Source of the DNA: Candidatus Nanopelagicales bacterium
GTDB taxonomy: Bacteria > Actinomycetota > Actinomycetes > S36-B12
Assembly: GCA_012103605.1 (NCBI GenBank)
Contig: WLWL01000008.1
Span: forward strand, 1-36,684
Length of the DNA stretch: 36,684 nt
Direction: 5' to 3'
In this document: piece after piece, positions 1 to 9,517 of the stretch
How positions within the stretch are numbered: the first letter of the stretch is position 1
Layout: the number at the start of each line of letters is the position of its first letter
Translations under genes and position numbers: made by a program
The notes under the pieces: generated by a model
The model's database searches: none
What the model was told of the DNA's origin: nothing
Seen by the model: only the letters and a program-made list of their open reading frames with translations

Positions 1-456
1 CTCGTGCGCAGTGGAGAGGCAGATTCAGAGTTGTACGGTGATCGCGGGCAGCTGCTTACTGCTGTGCGGAATCTGCTGTCGAATGCTGTCGCCTACTCAC
101 CCCCCGGCACGAGAGTCTCAGTGTCCTTTTCCTCTCACCAGGGTGTGGCAGAGATTGCCGTCAAGGATCAAGGGATCGGGATTCCTGGCCACGATCTGGA
201 CCGGATCTTCGAGCGCTTCTATCGAGTCGACCAAGCTCGATCACGAAGTACGGGGGGAACGGGATTGGGTCTGTCGATTGTGAAGCACGTGTGCCAAAAC
301 CACGGAGGCGAGTGCACCGTGTGGTCCGAGGTGGGAACTGGATCGACGTTTACTCTGCGACTCCCGGTCTACGACCCGCACACGGATATGCAGCGGCAGG
401 CCCATGAGTTAGATATCGATGTTGTGACGTCCCCGGAACAGGGAGGATCTTCGTGA
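1..456 (+). CDS. Sensor histidine kinase, C-terminal part (SenX3/PhoR-like)
   Basis: Partial gene: the frame is open to the left edge, so only the last 151 codons are present. The fragment is the HATPase catalytic domain that binds ATP and phosphorylates the conserved His of the missing dimerisation domain. Visible boxes are the N box (NLLSNAVAYSPPGTRV), the G1 box (DQGIGIP) and the G2 box (GGTGLGLSIVKH), followed by a strand typical of the end of the fold and a short acidic tail. It overlaps the downstream regulator by 4 nt (GTGA, 453-456), so the two form a two-component pair. The pairing with a RegX3-like regulator suggests a SenX3-type kinase, which in mycobacteria senses phosphate limitation. 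That role is inferred from the partner, because the sensor region lies outside the window. Confidence 0.9.
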   Translation, partial: LVRSGEADSELYGDRGQLLTAVRNLLSNAVAYSPPGTRVSVSFSSHQGVAEIAVKDQGIGIPGHDLDRIFERFYRVDQARSRSTGGTGLGLSIVKHVCQNHGGECTVWSEVGTGSTFTLRLPVYDPHTDMQRQAHELDIDVVTSPEQGGSS

Positions 457-1133
457 CACGAGTGCTGGTTGTCGAAGACGAGGAGTCGTTCTCCGACGCT
501 TTGACCTTCATGCTGGAACGCGAGGGCTACGAGGTGGCAGTTGCGGCAGACGGCAATGCGGCAATAGAGGAATTCGAGAAATCAGGGGCCGACATCCTCC
601 TGCTCGATTTGATGTTGCCCGGTCTGCCGGGCACCGAGGTGTGTCGACAGGTACGAACACGCTCACAGGTGCCGATCATCATGCTCACCGCGAAGGACGG
701 CGAGGTCGACAAAGTGGTCGGACTCGAATTGGGTGCCGACGACTACGTCACCAAGCCCTTCTCGTCTCGAGAGTTACTCGCGCGAATTCGAGCGGTGTTG
801 CGACGCAACGGAGAGTTGGAAGAGTTGTTGCCAGCAGCCGTCGAAGCCGGACCGGTGCGGATGGACGTCGATAGGCACGTGGTCACGGTTCGTGGTGAGC
901 AGGTGTCCATGCCCTTGAAAGAGTTCGATCTACTGGAAATCCTGGTGCGCAATTCCGGGCGAGTGCTCACTCGCGCGCAACTCATCGACCGAGTGTGGGG
1001 GTCGGACTACGTCGGGGACACCAAGACGCTGGACGTTCACATCAAACGCCTGCGGACCAAAGTGGAAACCGATCCTGCGCACCCCGTTCACCTAGTCACC
1101 GTGCGCGGACTCGGCTATAAGTACGACGCGTGA
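453..1133 (+). CDS. regX3: OmpR/PhoB-family response regulator, RegX3-like
   Basis: A 226-aa response regulator. The receiver domain (about 1-118) has the acidic pocket E8-D9, phospho-acceptor D52 in LLLDLMLPG, the T in LTAKD and K in YVTKPF. The C-terminal winged-helix DNA-binding domain (about 130-226) contains the PLKEFDLLEILV and KTLDVHIKRLR elements and ends in VRGLGYKYDA. The length and D52 match mycobacterial RegX3, which regulates phosphate-starvation genes. The GTG start is fixed by the 4-nt overlap with the kinase stop. CarD, ispD, ispF, cysS and rlmB follow nearby, an order often seen in actinobacteria. Membership of the OmpR family is certain; the phosphate role is inferred. Confidence 0.9.
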   Translation: MTRVLVVEDEESFSDALTFMLEREGYEVAVAADGNAAIEEFEKSGADILLLDLMLPGLPGTEVCRQVRTRSQVPIIMLTAKDGEVDKVVGLELGADDYVTKPFSSRELLARIRAVLRRNGELEELLPAAVEAGPVRMDVDRHVVTVRGEQVSMPLKEFDLLEILVRNSGRVLTRAQLIDRVWGSDYVGDTKTLDVHIKRLRTKVETDPAHPVHLVTVRGLGYKYDA

Positions 1134-1146
1134 GGTTGGCGCAGGG

Positions 1147-1653
1147 TTACATCGCCGGTGGAACCGGCTCGATTCCCTCGTAGTACCCGGTCGGAGGCAC
1201 GACGAGCACGTTCGCCTCAACAATCCCGGAGCGTTCGAATTGAAGAGCGACGGGGACGTACGTACTGGGAGAGGCGTCGAACTCGTACGAGTTGATCCAC
1301 CGGTCGGATTCATACCCGAAGCCCACCGATTGGTTGGGGAGTAGTTCCACCACATCGCCGGTGATGAAGGCGGGGACACCGTCGATCAGAGCAGCTAAGA
1401 GAGTGTCCACTTCCAGATCTTGATTGGTCACCCGCATGATCAAGGTTGCGCTGGCAGAGCCGTCGGGCCCCGCGATAACCGTCAGGTTCTCAGCGCGAAT
1501 GTCTCCGGCCTGAACTTGGACGCCATTCCCCGTCAACTGCACTGATTGCATGTTGGTGGATGCGTCCGGACCGTTGTAACAGCCGGTCAACGTCAACGTG
1601 AGAGCGGCAAGAGCGCTGGACATGACGAGTGCTGTGGAGTGACGCTTGTTCAC
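1147..1653 (-). CDS. Putative secreted lipoprotein of unknown function
   Basis: A 168-aa protein with a short positively charged start (MNKRH), a hydrophobic stretch and a lipobox LTGC with the lipidated Cys at residue 25, so it should be anchored on the outer face of the membrane. The mature part is rich in beta-strand-like segments and has no motif I recognise. It ends in a proline-rich tail. It is divergent from carD and converges on the response regulator with a 13-nt gap. The GTG start at 1653 is supported by a TACTCT box 6 nt upstream, suggesting a leaderless mRNA. Actinobacteria often carry a small lipoprotein here, but no function can be assigned from sequence. Confidence 0.75.
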   Translation of the reverse strand: MNKRHSTALVMSSALAALTLTLTGCYNGPDASTNMQSVQLTGNGVQVQAGDIRAENLTVIAGPDGSASATLIMRVTNQDLEVDTLLAALIDGVPAFITGDVVELLPNQSVGFGYESDRWINSYEFDASPSTYVPVALQFERSGIVEANVLVVPPTGYYEGIEPVPPAM

Positions 1654-1659
1654 GACCGC

Positions 1660-1665
1660 AGAGTA
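1660..1665 (-). promoter_or_regulatory. Putative -10 box for leaderless lipoprotein mRNA
   Basis: TACTCT on the minus strand, then 6 nt, then the GTG start at 1653. No Shine-Dalgarno lies between them. Spacing fits transcription starting at the start codon. Confidence 0.5.
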
Positions 1666-1684
1666 TCGGTCGATTGTGCGGTGG

Positions 1685-1690
1685 TAGAAT
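1685..1690 (+). promoter_or_regulatory. Putative -10 box of carD
   Basis: TAGAAT lies 27 nt upstream of the carD ATG, leaving a leader of about 20 nt with a purine-rich ribosome site (GAAAGGGGA, 1701-1709). No clear -35 is seen. In mycobacteria CarD itself compensates for weak -35 or discriminator regions, so autoregulation is possible but unproven. Confidence 0.5.
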
Positions 1691-1717
1691 CAGCGTTCCG
1701 GAAAGGGGATCCTCTCA

Positions 1718-2200
1718 ATGGCTTTTAACGTCGGAGACACTGTTGTCTACCCGCACCATGGCGCAGCACTCATCGAATCGGTGGAGATGCGCAAAATCAA
1801 GGGAGAGGATCGGGAGTACCTCGTTCTTCGCGTAGCGCAAGGGGACCTGACGGTTCGAGTTCCCGCGGACAACGTTGACTTGGTCGGGGTTCGTGACGTT
1901 GTGAACGCCGAGGGTTTGGACAAAGTCTTCACGGTCCTGCGTCAGCCCTACACCGAGGAGCCCACCAACTGGTCGCGTCGATACAAGGCCAATTTGGAGA
2001 AGCTGGCATCCGGTGACGTCATCAAGGTTGCCGAAGTGGTCCGTGACCTGTTCCGTCGCGAGCAGGAGCGTGGCTTGTCAGCGGGAGAAAAGCGCATGCT
2101 CGCCAAGGCTCGCCAGATCCTGGTCAGCGAGTTGGCGCTCGCAGAGAAGACCGACGAGGACAAGGCCGAGGCCATCCTCGACGAGGTCCTGGCTTCCTGA
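1718..2200 (+). CDS. carD: CarD-family RNA polymerase-binding transcription regulator
   Basis: A 160-aa CarD protein. The N-terminal Tudor-like RNA-polymerase-interacting domain (about 1-55) opens with the family-typical [17 protein letters not shown], a strand pattern that binds the beta subunit. The helical C-terminal domain (about 65-160) contains the conserved NWSRRYKAN and [18 protein letters not shown] segments that contact the upstream edge of the transcription bubble. In mycobacteria CarD stabilises open complexes at rRNA and many other promoters and is essential. The ATG has a good Shine-Dalgarno about 8 nt upstream. ispD follows after 10 nt, the usual actinobacterial arrangement. 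Confidence 0.95.
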   Translation: MAFNVGDTVVYPHHGAALIESVEMRKIKGEDREYLVLRVAQGDLTVRVPADNVDLVGVRDVVNAEGLDKVFTVLRQPYTEEPTNWSRRYKANLEKLASGDVIKVAEVVRDLFRREQERGLSAGEKRMLAKARQILVSELALAEKTDEDKAEAILDEVLAS

Positions 2201-2210
2201 TCAGTTCGTC

Positions 2211-2918
2211 GTGAGCGACGACGTTGGCTACGGGCGCGTCGCCGCCCTCGTTCCCGCTGCAGGCAGGGGTGAACGCCTCGGCCCGGGAGCCCCGAAAGCC
2301 ATTCGAGAAATCGCCGGCACCCCAATGCTCGTCTATGCGGTGAAGGCACTCGCAGCCAGTCCCGTCGTCGACGTTGTGGTGGTCGCTGCTCCATCGGATT
2401 ACCGAGAAGACGTGGGTTCGTTGCTTCAACCCCAAGAGTTCTCCGCCGAGGTTTTCGTTGTGGCAGGGGGAGAATCTCGATCGGAATCTGTCGCCCGGGC
2501 GTTGATCGCACTGCCTGATGACGTCGACGTGGTTCTTGTTCATGATGCCGCGCGTCCGCTGGTCCCACCGGAGGTCATCACCAACGTGGTGGCCGCGGTC
2601 AGGGACGGTCACGCAGCCGTCGTTCCTGTCGTACCGCTCGTCGACACGATCAGAACGGTAAGTGGCGATGCCTCGTTGGGGGCGACCGTGTCGCGAGATT
2701 CTTTGCGGGCCGTGCAGACACCGCAAGGCTTCACCCGCGACGTACTTCAGCGGGCACACGCGGAAGTCGACGCTCCCGTCACCGATGATGCCGGAATGGT
2801 GGAGCGGCTCGGCATTTCCGTCCATGCGGTTGATGGCCACGAAGACGCCTTCAAGGTGACGCGCCCGTTGGACGTTGTCCTGGCCGAGGCCCTGATCGAG
2901 CATCGGAGGACGCGGTGA
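2211..2918 (+). CDS. ispD: 2-C-methyl-D-erythritol 4-phosphate cytidylyltransferase
   Basis: IspD joins MEP and CTP to give CDP-methylerythritol in the non-mevalonate isoprenoid pathway. The 235-aa product opens with the nucleotide-binding loop [13 protein letters not shown] followed by PKA, has [12 protein letters not shown] in the middle, and has a late [11 protein letters not shown] segment, all typical of the family. The frame is open further upstream inside carD, but that extension is a carD shadow. The GTG at 2211, 10 nt after the carD stop, gives a normal IspD length and N-terminus. It overlaps ispF by 4 nt (GTGA, 2915-2918), so the pair is translationally coupled. Confidence 0.95.
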   Translation: MSDDVGYGRVAALVPAAGRGERLGPGAPKAIREIAGTPMLVYAVKALAASPVVDVVVVAAPSDYREDVGSLLQPQEFSAEVFVVAGGESRSESVARALIALPDDVDVVLVHDAARPLVPPEVITNVVAAVRDGHAAVVPVVPLVDTIRTVSGDASLGATVSRDSLRAVQTPQGFTRDVLQRAHAEVDAPVTDDAGMVERLGISVHAVDGHEDAFKVTRPLDVVLAEALIEHRRTR

Positions 2919-3400
2919 CATCGCAGATGCGGGTCGGAATCGGGACGGACGTGCACGCGTTCGCCGAAGGCCGTCCCATGTGGCTCGCCGGATTGGTCTG
3001 GGAAGACCAGGACGGCCTCGAAGGGCATTCCGATGCGGACGTCGCCTCGCACGCGATCTGCGACGCCGTCTTATCCGCGGCAGGACTAGGAGATCTTGGT
3101 TCCCTCGTGGGAACGAACGACCCTGAGTGGTCAGACGCGTCGGGCATCAGCCTGGTGGCGCATGCCGCGGCCGCTGTTCGTGCCTCGGGCTTCGCGATTG
3201 TCAACGTCTCCGTGCAGGTCATCGGCAACCGGCCCCGCGTAGACGAGCGGCGTCGAGAAGCCCAGGATGTTCTGTCAGCCGCGTTGGGTGCCCCGGTGAG
3301 CGTCTCGGGAACAACCACCGATGGGTTGGGGTTGACCGGCCGGGGCGAGGGAGTCGCCGCCATCGCTGTCGCTCTCGTCGAGGATCGTCAGAAGCAGTGA
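2915..3400 (+). CDS. ispF: 2-C-methyl-D-erythritol 2,4-cyclodiphosphate synthase
   Basis: IspF cyclises CDP-methylerythritol 2-phosphate to MEcPP, two steps after IspD. The 161-aa protein has the metal ligands of the D-x-H motif in GIGTDVHAF, the loop [10 protein letters not shown] that includes the third metal His, AAGLGDLG, and the C-terminal signature [14 protein letters not shown]. It should form a trimer with active sites between subunits. The length is standard. The GTG start overlaps the ispD stop by 4 nt. A second start (ATG) lies four codons in but is less likely given the coupling. Confidence 0.95.
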   Translation: MTSQMRVGIGTDVHAFAEGRPMWLAGLVWEDQDGLEGHSDADVASHAICDAVLSAAGLGDLGSLVGTNDPEWSDASGISLVAHAAAAVRASGFAIVNVSVQVIGNRPRVDERRREAQDVLSAALGAPVSVSGTTTDGLGLTGRGEGVAAIAVALVEDRQKQ

Positions 3401-3412
3401 CACACTCACCCC

Positions 3413-3811
3413 ATGGTTGCTATCCCCGAAGAAGTCCTGCGTTGGCTCGATGCCCCTGAATTTGCCGTTATCGCGACCATCTTGCCGAGCGGACGCCCGC
3501 ACCAAGCAGTGGTCTGGGTGACCCGAGATGGCAACGATGTGCTGGTGTCGACCGTCAAGGGTCGTCGCAAGCACCTGAATGTGGAAGCGGATCCTCGATG
3601 CAGCGTCATCGTGTACCCGAAAGACAGCCCTTACTCCTACGTTGAAGTTCGAGGCACGGCCGAAGTCGAAGATGAGGGCGCCCGCGAATTGATCGATCGC
3701 CTGTGTCAGGAGTACACGGGTAACGATCGGTACACCGCCGACGACGGTACGGACAATGTGCGAATCATCCTGCGTATTCACCCGGAGAAGGTCGTCACGC
3801 TCATTCGGTAG
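3413..3811 (+). CDS. PPOX-class flavin/F420-dependent oxidoreductase
   Basis: A 132-aa split-barrel protein of the pyridoxamine-phosphate-oxidase-like superfamily. It has the early strand [20 protein letters not shown] and the later [20 protein letters not shown] segment, typical of the actinobacterial F420-binding branch (TIGR03618-like). Members use F420 or FMN; some reduce biliverdin or other small molecules, but most have no known substrate. The ATG follows the ispF stop by 12 nt. A weak CACACT sits 6 nt before the start, so an independent leaderless mRNA is possible. It is not related to the true pdxH at 24303. Family assignment is firm; cofactor and substrate are inferred. Confidence 0.8.
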   Translation: MVAIPEEVLRWLDAPEFAVIATILPSGRPHQAVVWVTRDGNDVLVSTVKGRRKHLNVEADPRCSVIVYPKDSPYSYVEVRGTAEVEDEGARELIDRLCQEYTGNDRYTADDGTDNVRIILRIHPEKVVTLIR

Positions 3812-3821
3812 GCCGCACCGC

Positions 3822-3827
3822 TACTGT
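3822..3827 (+). promoter_or_regulatory. Putative -10 box for leaderless cysS
   Basis: TACTGT, then 6 nt (CTCACC), then the cysS GTG at 3834, with no Shine-Dalgarno. It lies in the 22-nt gap after the PPOX gene. Confidence 0.55.
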
Positions 3828-3833
3828 CTCACC

Positions 3834-5249
3834 GTGGTACTTCGCCTGCATGACACGTCCACTCGAAAGGTCCGCGAGTTCGCCTCGATCGAACCCGGTC
3901 GGGTGGGCATGTACGTATGCGGCGCAACCGTCCAGGGGCCGCCGCACGTGGGGCACATTCGCAGTGGAGTGGCTTTCGACATCGTCAGGCGCTGGTTGGC
4001 TGCCCGTGGCTACGACGTCACGTACGTTCGCAACGTCACCGATATCGACGACAAGATCCTGCACAACGCCGGCCATGAGGATGTTCCTTATTGGGTAGTG
4101 GCGATGCGCAACGAGCGGGCATTCTCCGAGGCGTATGACGTTCTTGGTTGCCTACCTCCGACGTACGAGCCGCGAGCGACCGGGCACATCCCTGAGATGG
4201 TCGACTTGATGCAACGACTTATCGACGCAGGCATCGGGTACGCAGCGAACGGCGACGTGTATTTCGACGTCCGTGCCTATGCGGAGTACGGCTCGTTGAG
4301 CGGCCAGAAGGTCGACGACATGCTCGCAGCGGATGACGCCGAGGCTCGGTCCAAGAGAGATCCCCGCGATTTCGCCATGTGGAAGGGCGCCAAAGAGGGT
4401 GAACCTTCGTGGGAAACGCCGTGGGGCCCGGGGCGTCCCGGCTGGCACATCGAATGCTCGGCGATGGCGCGCAAATACCTGGGCTCGACTTTCGACATTC
4501 ACGGCGGCGGCTTGGACCTCGTCTTTCCGCACCATGAGAACGAGATCGCGCAGTCTCGATGCGTGGGTGACGACTTCGCCAACTACTGGCTGCATAACGC
4601 GTGGGTGACCACCGCCGGGGAGAAGATGAGCAAGTCACTGGGTAACTCGCTCCTCGTCTCAGAGGTCGTTCAACGAGTGCGCCCCATCGAGCTTCGCTAT
4701 TACCTGGCGGGTGCGCACTATCGCTCGATGTTGGAGTTTTCCGATGCGATGGTCACGGACGCGGGCCAAGGCTTCCAACGAATCGAGGGTTTCCTGACGA
4801 GAGCTGCGGAAGTGATCGGCGACGGTTTCGATGTCGATGCGGACAACAGGCATCCTGACTTCGACGAGGCGATGGATGACGACTTCAATACCCCGCAAGC
4901 CATCGCCGTCATCCATGGTGTGGTGCGAGAGGGCAATGCAGCCATCGCACGTGGAGATACCGAGACGGCCAGATCCAGGGCCCAATCTGTGGTGGCCATG
5001 CTGGATGTTCTCGGGCTGAACCCGTCGGATTGGAGGCGCGGTGACGCGGGTGGACGCTTGGAGGGCGCGGTTGATGCGCTTGTTGCCGTTGCGCTGGAGC
5101 AACGGCAAGCTGCGCGGGAACGCAAAGACTTCGCCAGTGCCGATGCGATTCGTGATCAGTTGAAAGCGGCCGGCATCGAGATTGAAGACACCACGGATGG
5201 TCCTCGGTGGTCTCTGAGCGACGACGGTGGGTCCAGCGATGTCGGGTAA
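3834..5249 (+). CDS. cysS: Cysteine--tRNA ligase
   Basis: A class I aminoacyl-tRNA synthetase of 471 aa that charges tRNA-Cys. The start gives C29 in MYVCGATVQ as the first zinc ligand, followed by the HIGH-type motif HVGH (38-41). The other zinc ligands fall in WHIECSAM and HHENEIAQS. The KMSKS loop is intact ([11 protein letters not shown]). The C-terminal helical domain includes [15 protein letters not shown], typical of CysRS. The frame runs 78 nt further upstream into the PPOX gene, but the GTG at 3834 fits the family N-terminus and has a TACTGT box 6 nt upstream. It is not the mycothiol enzyme MshC: the full C-terminal domain is present and the context is ispF-cysS-rlmB. Confidence 0.95.
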   Translation: MVLRLHDTSTRKVREFASIEPGRVGMYVCGATVQGPPHVGHIRSGVAFDIVRRWLAARGYDVTYVRNVTDIDDKILHNAGHEDVPYWVVAMRNERAFSEAYDVLGCLPPTYEPRATGHIPEMVDLMQRLIDAGIGYAANGDVYFDVRAYAEYGSLSGQKVDDMLAADDAEARSKRDPRDFAMWKGAKEGEPSWETPWGPGRPGWHIECSAMARKYLGSTFDIHGGGLDLVFPHHENEIAQSRCVGDDFANYWLHNAWVTTAGEKMSKSLGNSLLVSEVVQRVRPIELRYYLAGAHYRSMLEFSDAMVTDAGQGFQRIEGFLTRAAEVIGDGFDVDADNRHPDFDEAMDDDFNTPQAIAVIHGVVREGNAAIARGDTETARSRAQSVVAMLDVLGLNPSDWRRGDAGGRLEGAVDALVAVALEQRQAARERKDFASADAIRDQLKAAGIEIEDTTDGPRWSLSDDGGSSDVG

Positions 5250-6165
5250 CTCACAGCGCCGTGGTGCGACCCGGAAAGGATCCAAGAAGGGGTCCACGTC
5301 TGGATCGGGAGGTCAACGAAAGCAAGGCCTCGAAGGGAAAGGACCCACACCGAAAGCCAAGGACCGTGCGCATCATCCAGCGGCGCGACGCGCACGAAAG
5401 CACGCACCGTCTTCGACGCGGACCAGCCAGATTCATTCCGGTGATGTGGTCATCGGGCGTAACCCGGTTCTGGAGGCCCTTCGTGCCGGTGTCCCGGCGA
5501 CGGGCTTGTACCTGCAGGTGCGGGCAGAGCCGGACGACCGTTGGCGTGAGTCCCTAGCCCTTGCGCAAGATTTAGGAATACCCGTCTTCGAAGGAGCGCG
5601 GGCAGACCTGGACGATCTCTCCCATCACGGAAGTCATCAAGGATTGGTCCTGGCGATCAAGGACTACGAGTATGCGGATCTCGACACCGTGGCCACGGGA
5701 AACCTCGTGGTGTTGCTCGATGGCATCACCGACACCCACAACGTAGGAGCAATTGCTCGATCGGCCGGAGCCTTCGGTGCGAGCGGCCTGATCTTGCCGT
5801 CGCGAAGATCCGCGGGGATCACGGCGTCTGCGTGGAAAGCTTCGGCGGGAGCGCTCTCACGCCTCCCCGTCGCGCGCGTCACCAATCTTCGGTCGACCCT
5901 CGAGACACTCCACAGCGATGGATGGATGTCGATCGGATTGGACGCCCGGGCACAGACGAGCATCAGCGACATCGACGATGACGTAGTTGATGACCGGGTG
6001 GCGCTCGTGTTGGGCTCCGAAGGACACGGCCTGTCACGCTTGGTTGCCGAAACGTGTGACTTCTTGATCTCCATCCCGATGGTCGAAGGGCAAGAGTCAC
6101 TGAACGCGTCCGTCGCCACAGGGATCACGCTGAATGCGATTTTCGATCGGCGTCGACAACCGTAG
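5239..6165 (+). CDS. rlmB: 23S rRNA (guanosine-2'-O-)-methyltransferase RlmB-like, SpoU/TrmH family
   Basis: A 308-aa SpoU-class methyltransferase predicted to 2'-O-methylate a guanosine in 23S rRNA. Residues 1 to about 70 form a very basic, low-complexity tail (runs of Lys, Arg, Gly, Ser) common in actinobacterial members. The substrate-binding domain starts near [17 protein letters not shown]. The knotted SAM-binding domain carries the three signature motifs: [27 protein letters not shown] and [18 protein letters not shown]. The ATG at 5239 overlaps the end of cysS by 11 nt, so translation is probably coupled. Family and location are firm; the exact methylated nucleotide is inferred from orthology. 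Confidence 0.9.
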   Translation: MSGNSQRRGATRKGSKKGSTSGSGGQRKQGLEGKGPTPKAKDRAHHPAARRARKHAPSSTRTSQIHSGDVVIGRNPVLEALRAGVPATGLYLQVRAEPDDRWRESLALAQDLGIPVFEGARADLDDLSHHGSHQGLVLAIKDYEYADLDTVATGNLVVLLDGITDTHNVGAIARSAGAFGASGLILPSRRSAGITASAWKASAGALSRLPVARVTNLRSTLETLHSDGWMSIGLDARAQTSISDIDDDVVDDRVALVLGSEGHGLSRLVAETCDFLISIPMVEGQESLNASVATGITLNAIFDRRRQP

Positions 6166-6172
6166 GCGTTGA

Positions 6173-6247
6173 TGGAGCCCCCGGTCAGGATTGAACTGAC
6201 GACCTACCGCTTACAAGGCGGTTGCTCTACCACTGAGCTACAGGGGC
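6173..6247 (-). tRNA. tRNA-Thr (anticodon TGT)
   Basis: The minus strand folds as a complete cloverleaf of 75 nt with an encoded CCA. The acceptor is GCCCCTG paired with CGGGGGC (one G-T pair), followed by discriminator T. The D arm is GCTC/GAGC. The anticodon stem is ACCGC/GCGGT with loop CTTGTAA, so the anticodon is TGT, reading ACA/ACG threonine codons. The variable loop is 5 nt and the T arm is GTCAG/CTGAC with loop TTCAATC. It lies just downstream of, and convergent to, rlmB. Confidence 0.95.
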
Positions 6248-6258
6248 GTAGGCGCAGG

Positions 6259-6264
6259 AGTCTA
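6259..6264 (-). promoter_or_regulatory. Putative -10 box of tRNA-Thr
   Basis: TAGACT on the minus strand, 11 nt before the mature tRNA 5' end at 6247, giving a short leader for RNase P removal. No convincing -35 was found. Confidence 0.35.
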
Positions 6265-6274
6265 AAGGAGCCCC

Positions 6275-6397
6275 GTGACGCTGTTGGTCGTCAGAGGGAA
6301 ACAAGTAGCCTCGTGGTGTCCCGTGATGTGTGTCGACGATGCTGACGCGAAACTGTGGGGTGGGTCGTACGCCGGGCGCGCGATTGAGGGAACGTGA
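6275..6397 (+). CDS. Possible 40-aa small protein
   Basis: A short frame starts at GTG 6275 and ends at TGA 6397. It has a strong Shine-Dalgarno (AAAGGAG, 6264-6270) 4 nt before the start, one of the better ones in the window. About 70% of third codon positions are G or C, similar to nearby genes. The product (starts MTLLVVRGKQVAS) has no membrane segment and two cysteines (WCPVMC). I recognise no family. It ends inside the first copy of a 12-nt direct repeat just ahead of the CPBP gene. It could be a real small gene, a translated leader for the next gene, or chance. Confidence 0.3.
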   Translation: MTLLVVRGKQVASWCPVMCVDDADAKLWGGSYAGRAIEGT

Positions 6398-6411
6398 CAG
6401 AGGGAACGTGA
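6386..6411 (+). repeat. Direct repeat of 12 nt before CPBP gene
   Basis: GAGGGAACGTGA occurs at 6386-6397 and again at 6400-6411, a 14-nt period. The first copy supplies the stop of the 40-aa frame. The second provides a purine-rich stretch 11 nt before the GTG at 6416, so the duplication may have built or doubled the ribosome site. Confidence 0.6.
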
Positions 6412-6415
6412 TCGA

Positions 6416-7168
6416 GTGATCGGTTGGCACGTCCCGGAGTACCAACCGGGACTTCCATGGTGGCCGTTGGTGGTCGTCATCGTCGCGATCGTTGTCATCA
6501 ACATCGTCAACAACCGTCTCGCGCCGCAATCGCACTACCTTCTGTGGTCGTTTGCGAGTTCCGTCGTCTTGATCGCCATCGGTCTTTTGGATGGAAACTC
6601 TTTCACCGACATGGGGCTCGGTTGGTGGTTCTATTTGTCAGGTTTCATCTGGGCTCTCGCCTCGATCGGTCTTGTCACCGCCTTCTACGTTGTTGTCAGC
6701 CTTTTCAAGAAGACCCGCCAGGCCTTGAAGGACGACAGCATTGGCTCGTTGTCGGCAGGGAAGTTGGCGTTCCGGGCACTCGTCGAGGTTCCGTTCGGAA
6801 CCGTTTTGCTGGAGGAGATCGCTTTCCGGGCTGTGCTGTTTTCGATGCTGGCACGACGGTTCGGTGTCGTATGGGCGATTGTGATTTCGTCCCTCATGTT
6901 CGGGATCTGGCATGTGCTCCCCAGCATCGGAACTCACGAACGCAATCCCGCCTTGGGTTCGGTCGTCGGGAAGGGCTTGCGCGCCAACATCCTGACCGTT
7001 GTGGGTAGCGTGCTTGTGACGGCTGTGGCGGGTGTGCTTTTTGCATTGATGCGCATTGTGTCCGGCAGCGTCATCGCCCCCATGGGGCTGCACTGGGCAA
7101 CCAACGGTCTGGGTTACGGATTCAGTTGGGTCATCCTTCGAGGTCGCGGAAGACGTCGTTCCCCGTAG
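6416..7168 (+). CDS. CPBP-family intramembrane glutamic endopeptidase
   Basis: A 250-aa membrane protein with about six to seven hydrophobic segments. It has the three catalytic motifs of the CPBP (CAAX-processing/bacteriocin-protection, Rce1-like) family: LLEEIAFRAV with the Glu-Glu and Arg, SLMFGIWHV with the second-motif His, and GLHWATN near the C-terminus. Such enzymes cut within the membrane. In bacteria their substrates are mostly unknown, with roles in bacteriocin immunity or protein maturation. The GTG start is the first in frame, placed just after a duplicated GAGGGAACGTGA. No neighbour suggests a substrate. Confidence 0.88.
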   Translation: MIGWHVPEYQPGLPWWPLVVVIVAIVVINIVNNRLAPQSHYLLWSFASSVVLIAIGLLDGNSFTDMGLGWWFYLSGFIWALASIGLVTAFYVVVSLFKKTRQALKDDSIGSLSAGKLAFRALVEVPFGTVLLEEIAFRAVLFSMLARRFGVVWAIVISSLMFGIWHVLPSIGTHERNPALGSVVGKGLRANILTVVGSVLVTAVAGVLFALMRIVSGSVIAPMGLHWATNGLGYGFSWVILRGRGRRRSP

Positions 7169-7212
7169 TCTGGGATGGCACGGTGGAAATGTGCAGGCCG
7201 GCGTGGGGGTGA

Positions 7213-7242
7213 ATGACACGAATGGCATTTAGGTCCTACGAT
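7213..7242 (+). promoter_or_regulatory. Putative promoter of the DUF3263 gene
   Basis: ATGACA (7213-7218) and TACGAT (7237-7242), separated by 18 nt, resemble a -35/-10 pair. They would give a leader of about 100 nt before the ATG at 7348. The leader holds a 15-codon frame (7283-7330) and a small CCCTG/CAGGG hairpin just before the Shine-Dalgarno. Confidence 0.35.
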
Positions 7243-7347
7243 GACGCTTATCTTCCTCTCGGTGGCGAACAATCCGTCGCCGATGAACAGCCCGAAACAC
7301 ACGGCGCGGTTCACCCTGGATCAGGGTTGACCACGAAGGAGTACCCC

Positions 7348-7644
7348 ATGGATGCTGTCCGCCTCGACAACGAAGCGGCAGGAAGCAGCTTGAGTCAGCG
7401 TGATCGTCAGATTCTCGAGTTTGAGCGTCAGTGGTGGAAGTACGCGGGGGCCAAAGAGCAGGCAATCCGTGAACTCTTCGACATGAGCGCCACGCGCTAC
7501 TACCAAATCATCAATGCGCTTATCGACAACCCCGACGCCCTGGCGTTCGATCCGATGTTGGTCAAGCGCTTGCGCCGGATGCGCGCGGCCCGTCAACGGG
7601 CCCGCTCGGCTCGCAGGCTCGGTATTGAGGTCACCGGCCGCTAG
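7348..7644 (+). CDS. DUF3263 protein
   Basis: A 98-aa protein of the actinobacterial DUF3263 family. The core LSQRDRQILEFERQWWKYAG, followed by a helix-turn-helix-like SATRYYQIINALID, then a basic C-terminal helix rich in Arg (RRMRAARQRARSARR), suggests a small DNA-binding protein, but no function is established. The frame is open from 7213. The ATG at 7348 is chosen because it has an AAGGAG 6 nt upstream and gives the usual family length. In mycobacteria a DUF3263 gene is followed by a LytR-C protein before groEL2; here groEL follows directly. Confidence 0.88.
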   Translation: MDAVRLDNEAAGSSLSQRDRQILEFERQWWKYAGAKEQAIRELFDMSATRYYQIINALIDNPDALAFDPMLVKRLRRMRAARQRARSARRLGIEVTGR

Positions 7645-7645
7645 A

Positions 7646-7676
7646 GGCGCCTACGCGTGACGTGGGCGTAGGGGCC
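7646..7676 (+). terminator. Hairpin after DUF3263, possible weak terminator
   Basis: GGCGCCTACGC (7646-7656) pairs with GCGTAGGGGCC (7666-7676) with one mismatch and a 9-nt loop, starting 1 nt after the stop codon. No T-tract follows, so it may be a weak terminator or an mRNA-stabilising structure. Confidence 0.35.
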
Positions 7677-7704
7677 GTGGGTGCCCCTGAAGCCCGGTAG
7701 GAAA

Positions 7705-7731
7705 TTTGCACTCTCCAGGGGTGAGTGCTAA
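7705..7731 (+). promoter_or_regulatory. CIRCE element 1 (HrcA operator)
   Basis: TTTGCACTC, 9 nt, GAGTGCTAA. The right arm matches the CIRCE consensus perfectly and the left arm differs at one base. CIRCE is the operator of the heat-shock repressor HrcA. Confidence 0.9.
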
Positions 7732-7734
7732 CTT
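7706..7734 (+). promoter_or_regulatory. groEL promoter
   Basis: TTGCAC (7706-7711) and TAACTT (7729-7734), exactly 17 nt apart, form a good housekeeping promoter. The first CIRCE element covers the spacer and the edges of both hexamers, so repressor binding would block polymerase. Confidence 0.6.
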
Positions 7735-7737
7735 TAA

Positions 7738-9438
<1,701 letters not shown>

Positions 9439-9474
9439 CGGTCCGATTTCCCTCAATTCGCCTCACGAACACCT

Positions 9475-9516
9475 CGCTGGGGGCGGTTCCTTCGGGAGCC
9501 GCCCCCAGCGCTTTTT
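9475..9516 (+). terminator. Rho-independent terminator of groEL
   Basis: A 16-bp stem (arms 9475-9490 and 9495-9510, with one G-T pair) closed by a TTCG tetraloop and followed by CTTTTT. It is the strongest intrinsic terminator in the window. It lies between groEL and the convergent TMEM175-like gene. Confidence 0.93.
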
Positions 9517-9517
9517 G

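Noticed and set aside
2013-2210. Upstream extension of the ispD frame into carD
   Set aside because: It only reads carD in another frame; IspD begins normally at 2211.
2124-2921. Long minus-strand frame over carD/ispD
   Set aside because: Both underlying plus-strand genes are clear family members; the antisense product matches nothing and is a GC-rich shadow.
3413-3811. Considered as a pdxH duplicate
   Set aside because: Too short and without the PdxH C-terminal WRVERLSP-type ending; it belongs to the F420/FMN PPOX branch, and true pdxH is at 24303.
3834-5249. Considered as mycothiol ligase MshC
   Set aside because: The protein has the full-length C-terminal tRNA-binding region of CysRS and sits in the ispF-cysS-rlmB order.
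6227-6535. Minus-strand frame running into the tRNA gene
   Set aside because: It overlaps a complete tRNA-Thr and the start of the CPBP gene; Asp-rich and Arg-rich composition is typical of a shadow.
7283-7330. 15-codon frame in the leader of DUF3263
   Set aside because: No ribosome site, no known amino-acid run that would suggest attenuation; probably chance.
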